From Pediococcus acidilactici DSM 20284 (GTDB lineage Bacteria; Bacillota; Bacilli; Lactobacillales; Lactobacillaceae), in contig NZ_GL397067.1 of NCBI RefSeq assembly GCF_000146325.1, forward strand, positions 1,429,628 to 1,493,627: DNA of 64,000 bases, written 5' to 3'. This document shows positions 24,045 through 33,354 of the stretch, piece by piece (position 1 is the first letter of the stretch; every line of letters starts with the position of its first letter). Both the position numbers and the translations under genes were made by a program. The notes below the pieces were generated by a model. The model ran no database searches. It saw only the letters and a list, made by a program, of their open reading frames with translations, and was not told where the DNA came from.

Positions 24045-24173
24045 ATGGATTGCAATGTCGATGAAGAAAAATTAACTGCCGAACAAAAGGCGGAAATTGA
24101 ACGGCAAGAAGAATTGCATCGGGCAATGATTAAACGTCAGTTAGAAGAATTTCCGGTTAAGGACCCCTTCTAA
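24045..24173 (+). CDS. 42-residue charged helical peptide
   Basis: A small ORF (MDCNVDEEKLTAEQKAEIER..., ending PVKDPF) starting at an ATG behind AGAGGAGG and 14 bp after the DUF4867 gene. It is highly charged and probably one amphipathic helix. It lies before the operon terminator, so it would be co-transcribed with lacABD. Function unknown. Confidence 0.6.
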   Translation: MDCNVDEEKLTAEQKAEIERQEELHRAMIKRQLEEFPVKDPF

Positions 24174-24193
24174 AATCAGCGTTAGTTAAAGCC

Positions 24194-24231
24194 AAAAACG
24201 AGATTCGGAAATTCCGGTCTCGTTTTTTTGT
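24194..24231 (+). terminator. Terminator of the lac (tagatose) operon
   Basis: AACGAGA..CGG pairs with CCG.TCTCGTT, followed by seven T's. Confidence 0.9.
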
Positions 24232-24337
24232 GAGCGCTTCCTCGGAGCTGATTAGATAAAACTAAAGGACTTCCGAAGAATCCCAAAATACTCTGGTACA
24301 ATAAAACTATGATTATTTAAGGTGAGGAAGGATACGC

Positions 24338-25543
24338 ATGAACTGGAGAAAAAGTAAAATAGGCATTTTTGCCATGGTTTTAGTGGTGATTTTGGTGGGA
24401 TCGATGATGCGCACCCCAATTACTACGATTCCCTTGATTTTGGGCAATTTAGCGCAAAGTTTGCGGGTGGCCCAGGGAAGCCTAGGGATTTTAACCACTT
24501 TGCCATTGGTGATGTTCATGGTGTTTTCAAATTTTGCTTCACAAATTTTAAAACGGATGGGCTTTAAACGGTCACTATTGCTGGCGTTAGCCATTTTAGT
24601 GCTTGGATCAGCACTACGAATGGTTGTAACGATGCCCACGATGATTGGCGGAACGATTTTAATCGGGGTGGCAATTGCCTACCTAAACGTTTTTATGCCG
24701 TCGTTTGTGGCGGCCTATTTTCCGCAACGGATTGGGTTATACACCACGCTCTACACTTTTTCAATGATGATGGGTAGTGCAGTTTTTAACTTGATTACCG
24801 CGCCAATCGTTAAATTGACCGGATGGTGGACGATGTTATTGATTCTAACGGTGGTGCCGTTACTGGCCTTGCTAACGTGGGGATTGATTGTGCCCCATTT
24901 ACCAGAGGAGATGGACGGACGGGTGCCAACGCCGACGGACAATAAAGCTCCAACTAAAACGGTGATTTGGCAAAATAAGCGGGCGTGGTACTTTCTATTG
25001 GTGTTCGGCTGTCAATCGGTAATGATGTACACTTTCACGGCGTGGATGCCGTCGTTAATGGCCTACCATCACGTTGGCTCGGGCGTCATTGGAGCAATTA
25101 TGGCGTGCTTTTCGTTGATCGGCTTACCAGTCTCGGTATTTTTACCCCAAACCTTGACCCGGGTGAGTCGGCAAACTCAGGTTGGGTTGATTCTATCCGC
25201 AGGGATCGTGGGCCTCGGGGCAGCCGGAATGCTCTTCGTGCAAAATACCGCCGCTACTTGGTTTTGGTTAATTGAAGCCTTGTTAATTGGTTATTCGGTA
25301 AACCTCTTCTTTGTTTTCGTGATGACCATGTTTGCCATGAAGACGGCTTCGCCATACCAAACAGCACAACTATCCGGCATGTCTCAAGCCGGTGGTTATC
25401 TCATCGCAGCTTTGGGCCCCGTACTTTACGGGATGGCCTTTTCTGCTAACCCGGTCGGTAGTGCACAAAACGTGGTTTACCTCGCCATCGTTTTAGTTGC
25501 CACGGTAGCTGGCCTAGCAGTAGTAAAAATGGATCAGATTTAG
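24338..25543 (+). CDS. MFS transporter, CynX/NimT-like
   Basis: A 401-residue major facilitator with about 12 membrane helices and the hallmark of the cyanate/nitroimidazole transporter branch: an early MRTPITTIPLIL and a helix 4 region LNVFMPSFVAAYFPQRIG. Substrate cannot be predicted: members move cyanate, 2-nitroimidazole and other small compounds. The ATG follows GGTGAGGAAGG. A TACAAT -10 lies at 24296-24301. Stand-alone gene sharing a terminator with the convergent RpiR gene. Confidence 0.85.
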   Translation: MNWRKSKIGIFAMVLVVILVGSMMRTPITTIPLILGNLAQSLRVAQGSLGILTTLPLVMFMVFSNFASQILKRMGFKRSLLLALAILVLGSALRMVVTMPTMIGGTILIGVAIAYLNVFMPSFVAAYFPQRIGLYTTLYTFSMMMGSAVFNLITAPIVKLTGWWTMLLILTVVPLLALLTWGLIVPHLPEEMDGRVPTPTDNKAPTKTVIWQNKRAWYFLLVFGCQSVMMYTFTAWMPSLMAYHHVGSGVIGAIMACFSLIGLPVSVFLPQTLTRVSRQTQVGLILSAGIVGLGAAGMLFVQNTAATWFWLIEALLIGYSVNLFFVFVMTMFAMKTASPYQTAQLSGMSQAGGYLIAALGPVLYGMAFSANPVGSAQNVVYLAIVLVATVAGLAVVKMDQI

Positions 25544-25565
25544 TAAAGTTACGTAAAAATAATAT

Positions 25566-25618
25566 AACCCCTTGCCGTCCGCAAACAATGAAGTTGCGGA
25601 TGGGAGGGGTTATTTTTT
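25566..25618. terminator. Bidirectional terminator between MFS and RpiR genes
   Basis: ATAACCCCT..CC..TCCGCAA pairs with TTGCGGA..GG..AGGGGTTAT and ends in T's; the minus-strand side overlaps the RpiR stop. Confidence 0.85.
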
Positions 25619-26353
25619 AGTGCGAATTACGTATGAATCTAGCAGAACCCGGGTAATTACTTGTAAAGGCAAGCGGGAGTGCACTTCATACGCCGGAAAG
25701 TAAGTAGTTTCGGACTTAAAACCACATAAAATTAAAGAGGCGTATTTTCCAATGCTACTAGTACCGTTGGTGGTGATCAAAAGAATGGGGGCGCGGTTTT
25801 GTGATATACGGCGGGCAGCCTCTACTAATTCGGGAGTTTCTCCATTAAGTGAAATAATAATTACTAAATTGCCAGGACGAATATCGGTTGCTAGGGTTTG
25901 AATAATGTTGGGATCGTCGCTAAGCTGACAGTTTTTCTTTAATAACTGAAGTTTTACTAAAAGTTCTTCAGCGATTAGTTCAGAAAAGCCCCGGGCAAAA
26001 ATGTAAATGATTTGGGCACGTCGAATTTGCTGCACCGCTTTTTCAACGTCAGCAATCTTGATCATTTTAATGGTATTGGTGACTTCGTGTTCATTTTTCA
26101 TGATGGCGCTGCGAATATCAGAATCAGCGCGAGCAAGGTTGGTGTAGGAACCTTGGTTCTCTTCAACTAGATGGTGTTTAAAATCACTGTAACCCTTGAA
26201 GCCACGTTTGCGAAGGGTCCGAATGATAGTTGCTGTAGAGACGTTTGCCTGCTGACCGAGCGCAACGATGGAAAGTGCCGGGATACTTTCTAGGTGATCT
26301 TGGATAAATTGCCACGCGTATTTTTCCGAATTACTTAATTTTTGCTGTTTCAA
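25610..26353 (-). CDS. RpiR-family regulator of the fructose-type PTS locus
   Basis: A 247-residue RpiR/MurR-type regulator: N-terminal HTH (SIVALGQQANVSTATIIRTLRKRGFKGY split over about 28-55) and a C-terminal SIS sugar-phosphate-binding domain (IYIFARGFSELIAEELL, LVIIISLNGETPELVEAAR). A TTG start at 26353 is proposed because AGGGGCGGC lies before it and the family usually begins just before LSNSEK; the ATG at 26419 would add an unusual basic extension. Divergent from fruK-fruBCA, which it likely controls in response to a phosphosugar. Confidence 0.83.
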   Translation of the reverse strand: MKQQKLSNSEKYAWQFIQDHLESIPALSIVALGQQANVSTATIIRTLRKRGFKGYSDFKHHLVEENQGSYTNLARADSDIRSAIMKNEHEVTNTIKMIKIADVEKAVQQIRRAQIIYIFARGFSELIAEELLVKLQLLKKNCQLSDDPNIIQTLATDIRPGNLVIIISLNGETPELVEAARRISQNRAPILLITTNGTSSIGKYASLILCGFKSETTYFPAYEVHSRLPLQVITRVLLDSYVIRTKK

Positions 26354-26472
26354 ATTAGCCGCCCCTAAATGTAAATTCTTTTTCAAGAATACCACAGAAA
26401 AAGATTTTTTTGAAAACATTTACAACGCGATGGCGCCTACAATTGAGGTAGCAGAAAGAAGAGGTGCCTAAA

Positions 26473-27417
26473 ATGATTTACACATGTACTTTAAATCCAG
26501 CAATTGACTTATTTATTGAAACTGATGAATTAAAACCGAGCAAGGTTAATCGAACGAACAGCTATGATATTCTAGCCAACGGAAAGGGCGTAAACGTTTC
26601 TTTCATTTTAAAGATGTTGGGCATTGAAAATCAGGCGCTAGGCATTGGAGGAGGTTTTACCAACGCATTTATCGAAGAAACGTTGCGTGAGCGGGGTATT
26701 GAAAATCATTTTGTGCATACGGATCAACCAACGCGGATTAACGTCTTCACCCGGGTGTTAGCAGAAGGAACCGAGTACAAAGAAGTTAATGCGGGACCCC
26801 AAGTTACACCAACGCAGGTGACGGAATTCTTAGGATTGATTGGAAAGCTGACTGCAACAGACACTTTGGTCATTTCAGGAAGCTTTTCCCGCGGAGTGGA
26901 ACCACAAATTTTAGTAAAAATCGCGCAAAGGTCCCAAAAGCAAGGTTTTAAATTGGTAATCGATACTAATTATTCGGCAGTTTTGGAAACGCTACCATAC
27001 CAACCGGAATTGCTAAAGCCAAATGATGAAGAACTAAGTAAGTGGTTTGGGTTAACTAAACGGCCAACCTTAACAGATTTAATTGAATGTGGCCAACAAT
27101 TAGTGGCACGGGGAGCCCAAAACGTATTGCTGTCGTTAGGTAGTCAAGGCGCGCTCTTAGTTAACGCAACCACCGTCCTGCTTGGAAATGCTCCTAAAGG
27201 AACGGTAGTCAATACGGCCTGTTCAGGGGACACCATGTTAGGCACTTTTTTAGCCGGAATGGAACAACAAAAACCATTAGATGAAAATTTGAAATATAGC
27301 ATCGCGGCAGGAAGCTCAACGGCTTTTCGGCCAGGATTAACTGATTTTACGGACGTTGACGAATTAAGTAAACAGATTACGATTAAAGTGATTAAGGGAG
27401 GAATCGAGAATGGCTAA
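26473..27417 (+). CDS. fruK: PfkB-family 1-phosphofructokinase / tagatose phosphate kinase
   Basis: A 314-residue ribokinase-fold kinase. FruK/LacC features: MIYTCTLNPAIDL, NGKGVNVSFIL, GGGFTNAFI and the C-terminal catalytic NTACSGDTMLGTF, where the usual GAGD anion hole reads CSGD with the base Asp kept. The ATG at 26473 follows AGAAGAGGTG. It overlaps the PTS gene by 8 bp, so the PTS product (a ketose 1-phosphate) is the likely substrate, giving a 1,6-bisphosphate. Because lacC is missing from the lac operon, this enzyme could also serve as tagatose 6-phosphate kinase. Confidence 0.85.
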   Translation: MIYTCTLNPAIDLFIETDELKPSKVNRTNSYDILANGKGVNVSFILKMLGIENQALGIGGGFTNAFIEETLRERGIENHFVHTDQPTRINVFTRVLAEGTEYKEVNAGPQVTPTQVTEFLGLIGKLTATDTLVISGSFSRGVEPQILVKIAQRSQKQGFKLVIDTNYSAVLETLPYQPELLKPNDEELSKWFGLTKRPTLTDLIECGQQLVARGAQNVLLSLGSQGALLVNATTVLLGNAPKGTVVNTACSGDTMLGTFLAGMEQQKPLDENLKYSIAAGSSTAFRPGLTDFTDVDELSKQITIKVIKGGIENG

Positions 27418-29290
27418 ATACCAAATTATTGCGGCAACTGGTTGCCCAACGGGAATTGCCCATACCTACATGGCCCAGGAAGCTCTGGAGCAAGCTGCCA
27501 AAAAGCGGGGCGTTTCCATTAAGGTTGAAACTCACGGCCAAAGCGGCACTGATAACCCATTTACTGATGAAGAAATTCAAGGCGCTGATGGCGTGATTGT
27601 TGCAGCAGATAAAGACGTTCAAATTGAACGATTTGACGGCAAGCGGTTGATCAACGTGTCCGTCACCAAGGGAATGAAGGAACCTGACCAATTAATCGAC
27701 AGTATTTTAAATGATGACGTCCCCGTTTACCACGCCAGTAACCCAGCTAGTGTTAAGTCCCAGGGTAGTGAGGCTAACGGGACCTTCTGGCACAATATTT
27801 ACGTTGATTTGATGAACGGAGTTTCTCACATGTTGCCGCTTGTGGTAGCCGGCGGGGTATTGACTGCAATTTCCTTTTTCTGGGGAATTAACTCGGCCGA
27901 CCCTAAGAGTGCGGACTTTAATAGTTTTGCGCAGTTACTGAATACCATCGGTGGTTTTGCAATGAATCTGATGGTCCCCGTACTGTGTGCTTACATTGCA
28001 GAGGCAATTGGGAAACGCTCCGGATTGGTAGTTGGTTTTGCTACGGGGATGATTGCCTATACTAACGGAACTGGATTTCTTGGCGGAATCGTCGGCGGTT
28101 TTTTAGCAGGTTACACGGTAGTCTTACTACAACGCTTATTTAAGGCATTACCTAAATCATTGGACGGTTTGAAACAAATTTTCCTTTTTCCAGTTATTGG
28201 GGTTTTTATTTCCGGCGCAATTATGTGGTATATGTCAATTCCGATGAAAGACATAAATACCGGGATGATGAGCTTCTTGAAAGGGATGGAAAATTCAAAC
28301 CCGTTAATTTTGGGATTAATTATCGGGATGATGTGTGCGTTTGACATGGGCGGCCCAATTAATAAAGCAGCCTATTTGACGGGAACGGCCCTACTTGCCC
28401 AAGGAAACTACTTCTTCATGGCGGGAGTATCCGCAGCCTGCATTGCACCACCGCTGGCAACCGGTTTTGCCGTATTATTCAACCGCAATGCCTACTCCGA
28501 CAATGAACGGAGTGCAGGATATGTAAACTTTCTACTAGGTTCCACGCACATTACGGAAGGGGCGATTCCATTTGCGGCGCGAAATCCGTTGGTTAACATT
28601 CCAATTTTTATGGTGGGATCGGCAGTTGCCGCAATTTTAACGTATATGACAAGAATTAGTGTTCCGGCTCCCCACGGTGGGTTTATCGTGCTGCCGTTAG
28701 TTAATAAACCATTTCTTTGGGTGGCCTTCATTGTTATTGGAGCGCTAATTTCAGGCTTTCTACTTTCGTTAGTTGCGGGCCGAACTAAGGCTACGGAACG
28801 TGATGTAACGAATCCAACAACCGCAGAGGCAACCACGGACAATCAAGAGCTAGCGCAAATTTTAACCGTTAAGAATGTTAAAACGGCCGTTGAAGTTAGC
28901 TCACGTGACGAATTGTTAAAATATTTAGCGAATTTAGCCGTAAAAAATGGGTATAGTACGGATGCCAAGGCGGTTTACCAGAAGTATTTAGCACGCGAAA
29001 AAGCCGGTTCTACTGGTATGGAACGTGGCATTGCGATCCCCCATGCACAAGATGCCAGCATCAAAAATTCGGCAATGCTAGTCGTTAAGCTACAAAAACC
29101 GATTACTTGGCAAACCTTTGATCAACAGCCCGTAGATACGATAATTTCGTTTTTAATTCCGGAGCAGGATCAAGGCAACCATTTAAAATATCTCTCAGCA
29201 ACTTCTAAATTATTGATGCACGAGCAGTTTGTTACGCAGTTAAAGCAAACTAACGAACCTACGGCAATTTATCAGTTATTCAACCAATAA
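27410..29290 (+). CDS. fruA: Fructose-family PTS permease with IIB-IIC-IIA order
   Basis: A 626-residue fused permease. IIB comes first, with phosphocysteine C12 in ATGCPTGIAHTYM. IIC spans about 130-465, with family motifs GFLGGIVGGFLAGY, DMGGPINKAA and HITEGAIPFAA. IIA is at the C-terminus (about 485-626), with phosphohistidine in GIAIPHAQ. The B-C-A order differs from the usual A-B-C of FruA. It imports a ketohexose as its 1-phosphate (fructose, or possibly tagatose). Translationally coupled to fruK by an 8-bp overlap. Confidence 0.92.
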   Translation: MAKYQIIAATGCPTGIAHTYMAQEALEQAAKKRGVSIKVETHGQSGTDNPFTDEEIQGADGVIVAADKDVQIERFDGKRLINVSVTKGMKEPDQLIDSILNDDVPVYHASNPASVKSQGSEANGTFWHNIYVDLMNGVSHMLPLVVAGGVLTAISFFWGINSADPKSADFNSFAQLLNTIGGFAMNLMVPVLCAYIAEAIGKRSGLVVGFATGMIAYTNGTGFLGGIVGGFLAGYTVVLLQRLFKALPKSLDGLKQIFLFPVIGVFISGAIMWYMSIPMKDINTGMMSFLKGMENSNPLILGLIIGMMCAFDMGGPINKAAYLTGTALLAQGNYFFMAGVSAACIAPPLATGFAVLFNRNAYSDNERSAGYVNFLLGSTHITEGAIPFAARNPLVNIPIFMVGSAVAAILTYMTRISVPAPHGGFIVLPLVNKPFLWVAFIVIGALISGFLLSLVAGRTKATERDVTNPTTAEATTDNQELAQILTVKNVKTAVEVSSRDELLKYLANLAVKNGYSTDAKAVYQKYLAREKAGSTGMERGIAIPHAQDASIKNSAMLVVKLQKPITWQTFDQQPVDTIISFLIPEQDQGNHLKYLSATSKLLMHEQFVTQLKQTNEPTAIYQLFNQ

Positions 29291-29304
29291 TGAGCTTCTT
29301 TAAA

Positions 29305-29390
29305 AAAGGCTGGAAGACCTTCACTAACGGAATGGAGATTAAATTCTGCTATGGTTAGTAGGGGTCGCCGGCTTTTTATTTTTGAGAAGA
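29305..29390 (+). terminator. Probable terminator after fruA
   Basis: AAAGGCTGG..GACC pairs with GGTC..CCGGCTTTTT around an inner CACTAAC/GTTAGTAG stem; the tail is T-rich. Confidence 0.6.
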
Positions 29391-29457
29391 AACCTAAGCC
29401 CCTAACTGCTGTTTACCAATTTTGCCATAACGGGGAGGGTGTTTAATAAATTGAACT

Positions 29458-29471
29458 TGTAAGCGCTTATT
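29458..29471 (+). promoter_or_regulatory. cre site upstream of fbp
   Basis: TGTAAGCGCTTATT matches the cre consensus except at the end, 57 bases before the fbp start. Repression of a gluconeogenic enzyme by CcpA on rapid sugars would make sense. Confidence 0.65.
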
Positions 29472-29527
29472 TTTGTGTTATCATCAAAGTATCAAATAAA
29501 TAATTAAACGTAAAAGGGTATATACCA

Positions 29528-31438
29528 ATGTATAAAGAAAAATACTTTGAAGAGCTGAAAAAAGAATTTAATAACGAAGATGAGATTGTAACCGAGATCG
29601 TCAACCTGGAGGCTATTTTAAATTTGCCGAAGGGGACCGAGTATTTTATCAGTGATATTCACGGCGAGTATGATGGGCTCAACCATATTTTAAAGACCGG
29701 GGCGGGGATCATTAGCGAAAAAATCAACCTCCGTTTCCCTGAAATGGCGGCGGCTGAGAAAAAGGAATTAAATTTCGTGGTGGCCTATCCTAAATTCATG
29801 ATTGAAAAAGTGCAGCAGGGTAAAAGTGCCGACGAGTTGATTCAGTGGTATACCACCATCATTCCGCGGATGATTGAGGTTACCCAATATTGTGCAAGCA
29901 AATACTCGCGTTCAAAGGTCCGGAAGACGTTGCCTAAGAAGTACGCCTACATTATCGAAGAGCTATTGTACGTAGAAGGTAGCCCGAAAAACAAGCAAAA
30001 GTACTACGCACAGATTATTAATAAGGTCATTGAATTGAATCGGGCGCAAGATTTTGTTCAAAGTTTGGCTGCGACGATTCAAAAGCTGGTGATCGATCAC
30101 ATTCACATTGTGGGCGACGTTTTTGACCGAGGCCAAAAGTCTAACCAGGTTTTGGAACTGTTGGAAAACGCCCACTCCCTGGATTTTCAGTGGGGGAATC
30201 ACGACGTCCTCTGGTTAGGCGGTTACGCCGGTTCACAGGCCTGCATCGCAACCCTTTTCCGGATTGCGACTCGGTACGGCTATATTTTTGATTTGGAGCG
30301 GGAATACGGAATTAACTTACGGGCCTTGTTTACCTTTGCCGACCAACATTATGAAGCCGACCCGTTTTTCTATCCGAAAACTGGGGAATTTAACCAACCA
30401 AACGCAGATCTGTTGTCTAAAGTTCACCAGGCCCTGACCATTATCCAATTTAAATTAGAGGGCCAGATTATTGCCCGACAACCCGACTTTGAAATGGAAA
30501 ACCGCCTGTTTTTGCAACAAGCGGTCACCGGAGCAGTTGAAATTGACGGTCGGACCTATCCTTTAAGCCACGAGTGTTTTCAAACGGTGGATCCGCAACA
30601 CCCCTACAAGCTGACCGCGGAAGAGCAAGAAGTTATCCAAAGTTTAGGGTATTCGTTCCGACATGCCCCGCAAATTAAGGCCCACATGGACTTTATTTTG
30701 CGAAAGGGGAGTATGTACCTAATTTACAATAATAACTTGTTGTATCACGGTTGCATTCCGTTAACCGAGGACGGCGACTTTGACGAGTTTGAATACCGTG
30801 GTCACCGTTATGCCGGTCGAAAATTACTTGATTTCTTTGAAGAACACATCCGGGCCGCCACCAGCAAAAATGATTTTACCGAAACCGATGATACTGACTT
30901 AATGTGGTACTGCTGGATCGGTAAAAAATCACCGCTTTTTGGGCGGACGGCCATGACCACGTTTGAACGCTACTTTATTGACGACAAAAAGACCCACCGC
31001 GAAGGCGATAACCCGTACTTCATGCTTCGCGACCGGCTTTCTACGGCGCACTATATTCTAGATAAATTCGGGTTGGACGAGCGCTCCAGCTACATTATTA
31101 ACGGGCACACGCCGGTAAAGGTGGGCAACGGAGAGTCGCCAATCAAGGGCGGTGGTCAAATTTTAGTAATTGACGGCGGTTTATCAAAGGCCTATCAGAA
31201 GGCGACTGGAATTGCCGGTTATACGCTGATCAACAATTCATACGGGTTTCAAATCGTTACCCATACGCCGTTTTTGGGAGTGGCTGAGTTGTATAATTCG
31301 ACGACTGGCTCAGCAACCTTGAAACGGGTGATCGATCGAGATCTTCCCCGGCGCAACATTGCCGACACGACTATCGGAATGGAGCTTAAACGTCAAATTG
31401 ACGACTTGAAATTTCTGCTGCAAAACGACGACAACTAG
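29528..31438 (+). CDS. fbp: Class III fructose-1,6-bisphosphatase
   Basis: A 636-residue Firmicutes-type FBPase of the metallophosphatase fold, converting fructose 1,6-bisphosphate to fructose 6-phosphate for gluconeogenesis. Metal-binding motifs: FISDIHGEYDG, VGDVFDRGQKS, WGNHD and INGHTPVKVGNGESP near the C-terminus. Length is typical of the family. The ATG follows AAAGGG. It converges on corA with a 4-bp stop overlap. Confidence 0.96.
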   Translation: MYKEKYFEELKKEFNNEDEIVTEIVNLEAILNLPKGTEYFISDIHGEYDGLNHILKTGAGIISEKINLRFPEMAAAEKKELNFVVAYPKFMIEKVQQGKSADELIQWYTTIIPRMIEVTQYCASKYSRSKVRKTLPKKYAYIIEELLYVEGSPKNKQKYYAQIINKVIELNRAQDFVQSLAATIQKLVIDHIHIVGDVFDRGQKSNQVLELLENAHSLDFQWGNHDVLWLGGYAGSQACIATLFRIATRYGYIFDLEREYGINLRALFTFADQHYEADPFFYPKTGEFNQPNADLLSKVHQALTIIQFKLEGQIIARQPDFEMENRLFLQQAVTGAVEIDGRTYPLSHECFQTVDPQHPYKLTAEEQEVIQSLGYSFRHAPQIKAHMDFILRKGSMYLIYNNNLLYHGCIPLTEDGDFDEFEYRGHRYAGRKLLDFFEEHIRAATSKNDFTETDDTDLMWYCWIGKKSPLFGRTAMTTFERYFIDDKKTHREGDNPYFMLRDRLSTAHYILDKFGLDERSSYIINGHTPVKVGNGESPIKGGGQILVIDGGLSKAYQKATGIAGYTLINNSYGFQIVTHTPFLGVAELYNSTTGSATLKRVIDRDLPRRNIADTTIGMELKRQIDDLKFLLQNDDN

Positions 31439-32340
31439 TCGTTATACTTTTTGGAACGCAAAATTCGCCAAGTAACCAAGGCGAGCACCAAACTGACAAT
31501 AATCATCATTAAAAAGCCGAATTTAGTGTGTTCACCAGGCAGCCCGCCGGTGTTCATTCCCCATAGCCCGGCAATTAACGAGGGGACCGAAATGACCAAG
31601 GCGGCGGAATCTAGGTATTTCATCAAGTGGTTCAAATGGTTACTCATAATGTCGGTAAATAAACCGCTGATCGCTTCAATTAAGTCACGATAAATGGCAA
31701 TTAACTTCGTGATTTGGCGTTCAGCGGTTTTAATGTTGTAAATCATCGCTTCGTCTGCCAAATTATCGGTAAATTCCGCTAACTTAAAAAGCCGTTCTAA
31801 CGCCTGGTGTTGGGTATCAAGGGTGTGTTCTAAGATGACGGCCTCCTTTTTGATATTTTTGATTTCGATGAGATATTCATTTTTGGTAGTTTCCGTAGAC
31901 TGTGCTTCAATTTCTTCGAGCTGCTCTTTAATGTGCGCGAGTTTTACGCGGTAGTTGGAGTAAATTTTTAAGAGGAAGCAGGCAATCAGACCTTCGTTGG
32001 AATTAAACAGGGTGGTTTCGTAAAGCTGTTGAATTTCAGTGGCGCTTGCCGATTCTTCATGGACCAAAAAGGTTAGTTGCTCCGGCTCTGAAACGATGAT
32101 TAAAGGGTCTAACAATACCTGAGAGTCAAGAATGTTATCGGTAGGCGCGAGGTTACAGACTGCAATCAAATAGGCAATTTCATCTTCGCCATGCTTGAAA
32201 CGCATGGTTCGGGGAAAGACCTCGGGAGTTTGCAGGCCAGCCGTAATGGTTGATGGCCACTGATGTTTTTGGATTAAATTGTTGAGAGAATCAACACTAG
32301 TGAAAGTTTCAATTTTGAGATGGACGTGGTGATTAGGCAT
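31435..32340 (-). CDS. corA: CorA-family divalent cation transporter
   Basis: A 301-residue CorA/MIT-type channel. It has a long cytosolic alpha/beta and coiled-coil domain, then two C-terminal helices separated by the signature GMN in GLWGMNTGGLPGE. Likely transports Mg2+, possibly Mn2+ or Co2+. The start follows AAAGGAG. The gene end overlaps fbp by 4 bp, and no terminator lies between them. Confidence 0.9.
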   Translation of the reverse strand: MPNHHVHLKIETFTSVDSLNNLIQKHQWPSTITAGLQTPEVFPRTMRFKHGEDEIAYLIAVCNLAPTDNILDSQVLLDPLIIVSEPEQLTFLVHEESASATEIQQLYETTLFNSNEGLIACFLLKIYSNYRVKLAHIKEQLEEIEAQSTETTKNEYLIEIKNIKKEAVILEHTLDTQHQALERLFKLAEFTDNLADEAMIYNIKTAERQITKLIAIYRDLIEAISGLFTDIMSNHLNHLMKYLDSAALVISVPSLIAGLWGMNTGGLPGEHTKFGFLMMIIVSLVLALVTWRILRSKKYND

Positions 32341-32448
32341 GCCGGAACTCCTTTCTCGCTAAACGTTTACATAACGTGAGCCTTTTTCTTTTTAAAAACA
32401 TTCTATTATATTAAAATGCTAATTACAAAAGAAAGGAGTTGTATGCAC

Positions 32449-33342
32449 ATGAATCAACCAGATTTAAAGGATCCCCGTACGCTGTACCACACGGATAAAT
32501 TTCCGGCGCAACAACAGGACACCCCAGCGATCCAAGGGAAGATGACTCCCGTACCCGACTGTGGTGAAACTAGTTACGTAGGTCACGACCTGCTGTTAAA
32601 CCGAAAGGTGCTTGTAACCGGCGGTGATTCCGGAATTGGTCGCGCGGTGGCCATCGCATTTGCCCGGGAAGGCGCCGACGTAGCCATCCAATTTTTACCA
32701 GGTGAAGAAGCCGATGCAAAAGAAGTGGAACACTACATCACTTCCGCAGGGCGTCAAGCGCTCTTACTCCCGGCTGATTTACGCGATTCAAATGCTCCCG
32801 AAGAAATTATCCAACGGGTGGTCGATGAATTTGGTGCACTCGACACGTTAATTTTAAACGCGTCCCAACAAATTGCGCACGAAAAAATCGACGACTTGCC
32901 GATCCAACAAATTAAGGATAGTTTTGACGTGAACGTGGTTGCCATGTTAGCCATGGTGAAGGCAGCCAAACCGCACCTTCCAGCTGGTGGCGCGATCGTT
33001 ACCACTACCTCGATTCAAGCGTTTAACCCAAGCACCCAATTGTTAGATTACGCCGCAACTAAAGCAGCAATCGCGAACATGACGATTAACTTGGGGCAAC
33101 AACTGATTGAACAAGGGGTGCGGGTTAACGGCGTGGCTCCAGGACCAATTTGGACTCCAATCCAATTGGATCATGGTCAACCAGAATCCTCGATCCCTGA
33201 ATTTGGGCAAGATTCACCGATGGGCCGGGCTGGACAACCAGCTGAATTAGCCCCAGCATACGTTTTCCTAGCGTCCAACTTAGCTAGTTACGTAACTTCC
33301 CAAATTTACGGCGTAACTGGTGGCGAACCAATCAACCTTTAA
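32449..33342 (+). CDS. Short-chain dehydrogenase/reductase (YhdF/YdaD-like)
   Basis: A 298-residue NAD(P)-dependent SDR with the longer N-terminal arm (DPRTLYHTDKFPAQQQ) typical of Gram-positive general stress SDRs. Rossmann motif TGGDSGIGRA, catalytic Ser in TTTSIQAF, and YAATK with Tyr and Lys. ATG 32449 is 10 bases after AAAGGAG; an ATG two codons earlier (32443) is also possible. Followed 12 bp later by a small protein often paired with such stress genes. Substrate unknown. Confidence 0.9.
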   Translation: MNQPDLKDPRTLYHTDKFPAQQQDTPAIQGKMTPVPDCGETSYVGHDLLLNRKVLVTGGDSGIGRAVAIAFAREGADVAIQFLPGEEADAKEVEHYITSAGRQALLLPADLRDSNAPEEIIQRVVDEFGALDTLILNASQQIAHEKIDDLPIQQIKDSFDVNVVAMLAMVKAAKPHLPAGGAIVTTTSIQAFNPSTQLLDYAATKAAIANMTINLGQQLIEQGVRVNGVAPGPIWTPIQLDHGQPESSIPEFGQDSPMGRAGQPAELAPAYVFLASNLASYVTSQIYGVTGGEPINL

Positions 33343-33354
33343 GGAGGAATGGCG

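Noticed and set aside
26395-26450. Near-cre TGAAAACATTTACA before fruK
   Set aside because: The central CG is CA, which breaks the core of the consensus.
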